This document shows positions 5,734-7,963 of a stretch of 7,963 nucleotides of DNA, one piece after another. The number at the start of each line of letters is the position of its first letter. Positions within the stretch are counted from its first letter, which is position 1. The stretch comes from Candidatus Nitrosopumilus sp. (GTDB lineage: Archaea; Thermoproteota; Nitrososphaeria; Nitrososphaerales; Nitrosopumilaceae): positions 1 through 7,963 of the forward strand of contig JAPYTM010000038.1 in the NCBI GenBank assembly GCA_029941825.1, written 5' to 3'. Both the position numbers and the translations under genes were made by a program. A model generated the notes under the pieces. It did not search any database. It worked only from the letters and a program-made list of their open reading frames with translations, and was not told the origin of the DNA.

Positions 5734-5766
5734 AGAGCATCAAGACTGCCAAAGACAGAAGATATA

Positions 5767-7053
5767 ATGAATAATTCTGATGTTCATTTGATTTATGTTC
5801 TATTAGACGGTGTAGGAGATCTTCCACATCCAGATTTAGATGGAAAAACGCCATTAGAAGCTGCAAATACACCAATTTTAGATAAAATTGCAAGTAACGG
5901 TACAATAGGAGAAGTGATTTCAGTTGGAAAAGGAATAGCTCCTGAATCAGACATTGCGGTTTTCAATATGTTAGGATACAAATTCAATCATTCAGATTAT
6001 GCAGGACGAGGGGTGATTGAAGCTATTGGTGTAGGAATTGACTTTAAGGATGGGGATTTGGCACTAAGAGGTAATTTTTCCACATTAGATGACAAACAAG
6101 TAATCACAGATAGAAGAGCAGGTAGGCAAATTGAAAGAGAAGATGCAGATGGAATTGCAAGAGAAATTGAAGAAAAAGTCAAATTTTCACATCCAGGAAC
6201 CACAGTTGAAGTTTCTCCAACAATTGGACATAGAGTTACAGTAAGGATCAGAGTAGATGCTCAAAAATTATCAGCTAGAATTACAAATACAGATCCAGCA
6301 TACAGTAACATTGGTGGAATGGGGGTAGCAAAAGCTGTTGGAGATTTCTTAAAAATTGAAAAATGTTTACCGTTAGAAGAAAATGAACATACTAAATTTA
6401 CTGCAAATTTAGTAAATGAATTTTCTGAGCAATCAACCAATATTATGAAAGAAAGTCAAATTAATAAAAAAAGACTAGAACAGAATAAGAAACAACTTAG
6501 TTGTATTTTACTTAGAGATGCAGGTAACAAATATCCAAATGTAATTTCAATTAATGAAAAATATGGGATGAATTTTTCTTGTATAGTTGATATGCCAGTT
6601 GAACTTGGAATTTCAGATGTTCTTAAAATGAAAGCATTTGAAGCAGGTGGCTTGACTGATTATGAAGAAAAAGCAATGGTTGCTGCAAAAGCAATGGAAA
6701 CTCAAAATGCAATATATGTTCATCTCAAAGGACCAGATGAATTTGGTCATGATGGAGATGCAATAGGTAAAATGAAAAATATTGAAGAAATTGATCAAAG
6801 GTTTTTTAAAACTCTTGTAGATAATATTGATTCAAGTAAAGTAGCAATCATTATTTCAGCTGATCATTCAACTCCATGTATTAACAAAGGACATAGTGAT
6901 GATCCGGTACCAATTTTAGTTTCAGGAGATTTTATTAAAAATGATGGAACAACACGAATGACTGAAGGACAAGCAAAAAAAGGTAACATTGGTTTACTTC
7001 AAGGATCAGAAGTAGTTACAAAATCACTAGAATTAATTAAATCTCAAAAATAG
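5767..7053 (+). CDS. apgM: 2,3-bisphosphoglycerate-independent phosphoglycerate mutase, archaeal type
   Basis: Interconverts 3- and 2-phosphoglycerate in lower glycolysis/gluconeogenesis; cytoplasmic. The 428-aa protein belongs to the alkaline phosphatase superfamily. Metal and catalytic sites are in place: LLDGVGD (12-18, Asp14), the nucleophile Ser61 in APESDIAVFNMLG (58-70), GRGVIEAIG (80-88), RRAGRQIE (116-123), GPDEFGHDGD (322-331, Asp324 and His328), SADHSTP (364-370, Asp366 and His367) and GHSDDPVP (375-382, His376). Length and motif order match the archaeal ApgM family, so it looks complete and active. In an organism that fixes CO2, the gluconeogenic direction is likely (inference). 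The last 17 nt overlap the end of the convergent DUF309 gene. It is divergent from the GalT-like gene and has no obvious operon partner. Confidence 0.96.
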   Translation: MNNSDVHLIYVLLDGVGDLPHPDLDGKTPLEAANTPILDKIASNGTIGEVISVGKGIAPESDIAVFNMLGYKFNHSDYAGRGVIEAIGVGIDFKDGDLALRGNFSTLDDKQVITDRRAGRQIEREDADGIAREIEEKVKFSHPGTTVEVSPTIGHRVTVRIRVDAQKLSARITNTDPAYSNIGGMGVAKAVGDFLKIEKCLPLEENEHTKFTANLVNEFSEQSTNIMKESQINKKRLEQNKKQLSCILLRDAGNKYPNVISINEKYGMNFSCIVDMPVELGISDVLKMKAFEAGGLTDYEEKAMVAAKAMETQNAIYVHLKGPDEFGHDGDAIGKMKNIEEIDQRFFKTLVDNIDSSKVAIIISADHSTPCINKGHSDDPVPILVSGDFIKNDGTTRMTEGQAKKGNIGLLQGSEVVTKSLELIKSQK

Positions 7054-7597
7054 TCAAATTATTTGCTTGTTGCATTTCAGTTGCTTTATTTCTAATTCTA
7101 TCAACATCAATTGAATAATACATGGATGGCGATGTACCTAATTTTTCTAAAATTCTATGTAGCATTCCAATTCCAATACTGAGTTCATCTTCTTGAGCAT
7201 GAGCAAATGCAACTGCAAATAGAATAATTCCTTGAAGGATTTCTTTTTCACGTCCAAAACATTGTTTCCAAACACCTTCAAAAGACTCATGACTTTCCCA
7301 AAATCGTTCATTGTTAAAATAAAAAATACCATCAGTAATTCCTTGTTCTTTTTCTATTTCTTCCTCAAAGACATGTCGAATATTATCAATTGTGCCAATT
7401 GAGGATAGTTTTTCAACAAGTATGTCAAGATCCCCTTTTTCAACTCCCACATCTATTTCTACAAATTTTCTGGCAATTCTAGCAACTCTTACAGATACAT
7501 CCAAATCAGATGTTAGATCTCTAGCCTTATAGATAATCTCACGGGAATGTTCAGGACCATATTTCGTATTTTTAAAATGTAGCATGTATCTTTCCAT
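7037..7597 (-). CDS. DUF309-family protein with an added N-terminal domain
   Basis: A 186-aa protein. Residues about 94-152 match DUF309: FNNERFWESHESFEGVW (94-110), then LQGIILFAVAFAHAQ (121-135) and IGMLHRILEKLG (143-154), giving the conserved FW-ES-HE-E-W pattern and a helical bundle. DUF309 has no settled function; the conserved His and Glu residues line a helical pocket. Before it, residues about 18-78 look like a small alpha/beta domain (SVRVARIARKFVEIDV, then a helix and GTIDNIRHV), giving a ferredoxin-like strand/helix alternation that I cannot name. The tail after 155 is helical. ATG 7597 is used; Met5 (ATG 7585) is an alternative. The gene converges on apgM with a 17-nt coding overlap and is divergent from rps24e, sharing a short promoter region with it. 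Confidence 0.88.
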   Translation of the reverse strand: MERYMLHFKNTKYGPEHSREIIYKARDLTSDLDVSVRVARIARKFVEIDVGVEKGDLDILVEKLSSIGTIDNIRHVFEEEIEKEQGITDGIFYFNNERFWESHESFEGVWKQCFGREKEILQGIILFAVAFAHAQEDELSIGIGMLHRILEKLGTSPSMYYSIDVDRIRNKATEMQQANNLTIFEI

Positions 7598-7620
7598 GTT
7601 AAGATTTTACAAGGATTTCT

Positions 7621-7626
7621 TAAATT
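7621..7626 (-). promoter_or_regulatory. Possible TATA-like box of the DUF309 gene
   Basis: The reverse strand reads ATTTAA, centred about 26 nt before ATG 7597, in the 82-bp region between this gene and rps24e. The match is weak and rests mainly on spacing. Confidence 0.3.
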
Positions 7627-7647
7627 TCTTGTCTAATACAATCAAGG

Positions 7648-7654
7648 TTTATAT
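7648..7654 (+). promoter_or_regulatory. TATA-like box of rps24e
   Basis: TTTATAT is centred about 29 nt before ATG 7680. It overlaps the upstream in-frame ATG at 7653, so that ATG would lie outside the transcript. This decides the start of rps24e in favour of 7680 and predicts a leaderless or nearly leaderless mRNA. Confidence 0.55.
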
Positions 7655-7679
7655 GAAATATCCAAAGGATTTTGGGTAC

Positions 7680-7963
7680 ATGTCCATTATCGAGACCATT
7701 ACAGATGTGAATAATTCATTTCTATCTAGAAGAGAGTTGACATGTAATTTTGCAGGGTTGGGAGGTAAACTCAAAATGTTGGAGGCAGTGGATATGGTTA
7801 CCAAGAAATTCAAACTAGATGGGAAAGTAGTAATTTCAATGAGACTAAAAACAGATGTTGGTAGATCACATGTTAGAGGAACTTTTTTCATATATGAGGA
7901 TGAAGCATTAGCAAAAAAACATATCAATCCAACAATATTTTCAAGATTAGAAAGAGCAAACAA
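7680..7963 (+). CDS. rps24e: Ribosomal protein S24e (5' part, cut by window edge)
   Basis: A protein of the small ribosomal subunit shared by archaea and eukaryotes. Ninety-four codons are visible and the frame is open at the right edge. Family features in order: an N-terminal strand MSIIETITDV, NNSFLSRREL (11-20; the usual N-x-L-x-R-x-E core), a helix with KLKMLEAVDMVTKKF (30-44), DGKVVISMRLKTDVG (47-61; equivalent to the VV...K-T-x-F-G strand), then GTFFIYEDEALAKK (67-80). The usual length is about 100 residues, so only a few codons should be missing. ATG 7680 fits both the family N terminus and the TATA-like box; the in-frame ATG at 7653 would add nine residues and lies in the promoter. 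The next gene, outside the window, is often S27ae in archaea. Confidence 0.9.
   Translation, partial: MSIIETITDVNNSFLSRRELTCNFAGLGGKLKMLEAVDMVTKKFKLDGKVVISMRLKTDVGRSHVRGTFFIYEDEALAKKHINPTIFSRLERAN

Larger units (their letters stand above)
5552..5766. other. AT-rich divergent intergenic region
   Basis: A 215-bp gene-free stretch between the divergent GalT-like and apgM genes. It contains two near copies of AATAAATTTTAAAA (5598-5611 and, with one extra T, 5626-5640), two TTCAAAT words nine bases apart (5683-5689 and 5692-5698), and the TATA-like boxes of both flanking genes. I see no convincing small gene, tRNA or stable hairpin. The repeats could be regulator or extra promoter sites, or chance in AT-rich DNA. 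Confidence 0.5.

Noticed and set aside
5793..6203. Reverse-strand open frames inside apgM, and similar ones at 6613-6798 and within the DUF309 gene at 7147-7332
   Set aside because: They overlap well-supported conserved genes and have no recognisable domains or start signals.
7653..7679. Upstream in-frame ATG as the start of rps24e
   Set aside because: It overlaps the TATA-like box, would add nine residues not typical of S24e, and the family N terminus matches the ATG at 7680.
1..7963. Mobile element, CRISPR array, tRNA/rRNA or defence system
   Set aside because: No transposase or integrase, no regularly spaced repeats, no GC-rich tRNA-like cloverleaf and no defence domains were seen. The genes are mostly core metabolism and translation.

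Overview
The window looks like a piece of an ammonia-oxidising thaumarchaeon (Nitrosopumilus-like, marine group I.1a). This rests on very AT-rich DNA (by eye roughly one-third G+C), Lys/Ile/Asn-rich proteins, an archaeal ribosomal protein (S24e), archaeal-type phosphoglycerate mutase, a ThiD-ThiN fusion, and many start codons lying about 25-29 nt after a TATA-like box with no Shine-Dalgarno sequence, i.e. leaderless archaeal transcripts. The lineage is an inference, not a database result.

Layout. 1-791 (-): 5' part of thiC, running off the left edge. 921-1019 (+): a 32-codon Cys4 zinc-finger microprotein. 1036-1451 (-): a two-gene, ATGA-overlapping cassette of a small zinc-ribbon protein and a short coiled-coil protein. 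1563-2855 (+): thiD-thiN fusion. 2908-4055 (+): a sugar-1-phosphate nucleotidyltransferase followed after 8 nt by a GNAT acetyltransferase that resembles eukaryotic glucosamine-6-phosphate N-acetyltransferase (GNA1). 4052-4492 (-): a four-helix membrane protein of unknown function. 4535-5551 (-): a GalT-like hexose-1-phosphate uridylyltransferase. 5552-5766: a 215-bp AT-rich divergent promoter region. 5767-7053 (+): apgM. 7037-7597 (-): a DUF309 protein with an extra N-terminal domain. 7680-7963 (+): start of rps24e, cut by the right edge.

How the genes fit. thiC makes the pyrimidine (HMP-P) half of thiamine. ThiD phosphorylates it and ThiN joins it to the thiazole phosphate, so the left third is a thiamine-synthesis locus with three tiny unknown genes between its two parts. 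The middle is sugar-phosphate and nucleotide-sugar chemistry: the nucleotidyltransferase, the GNA1-like enzyme and the GalT-like enzyme could feed UDP-sugar (possibly UDP-GlcNAc) synthesis for glycoproteins. ApgM serves lower glycolysis/gluconeogenesis. Most of the window is ordinary core genome; I see no mobile element, CRISPR, tRNA or rRNA. The points most worth a second look are the GNA1-like acetyltransferase beside a single-domain nucleotidyltransferase, the His-Pro-His-Leu-Asn active site of the GalT-like protein, and the unannotated-looking Cys4 microprotein.
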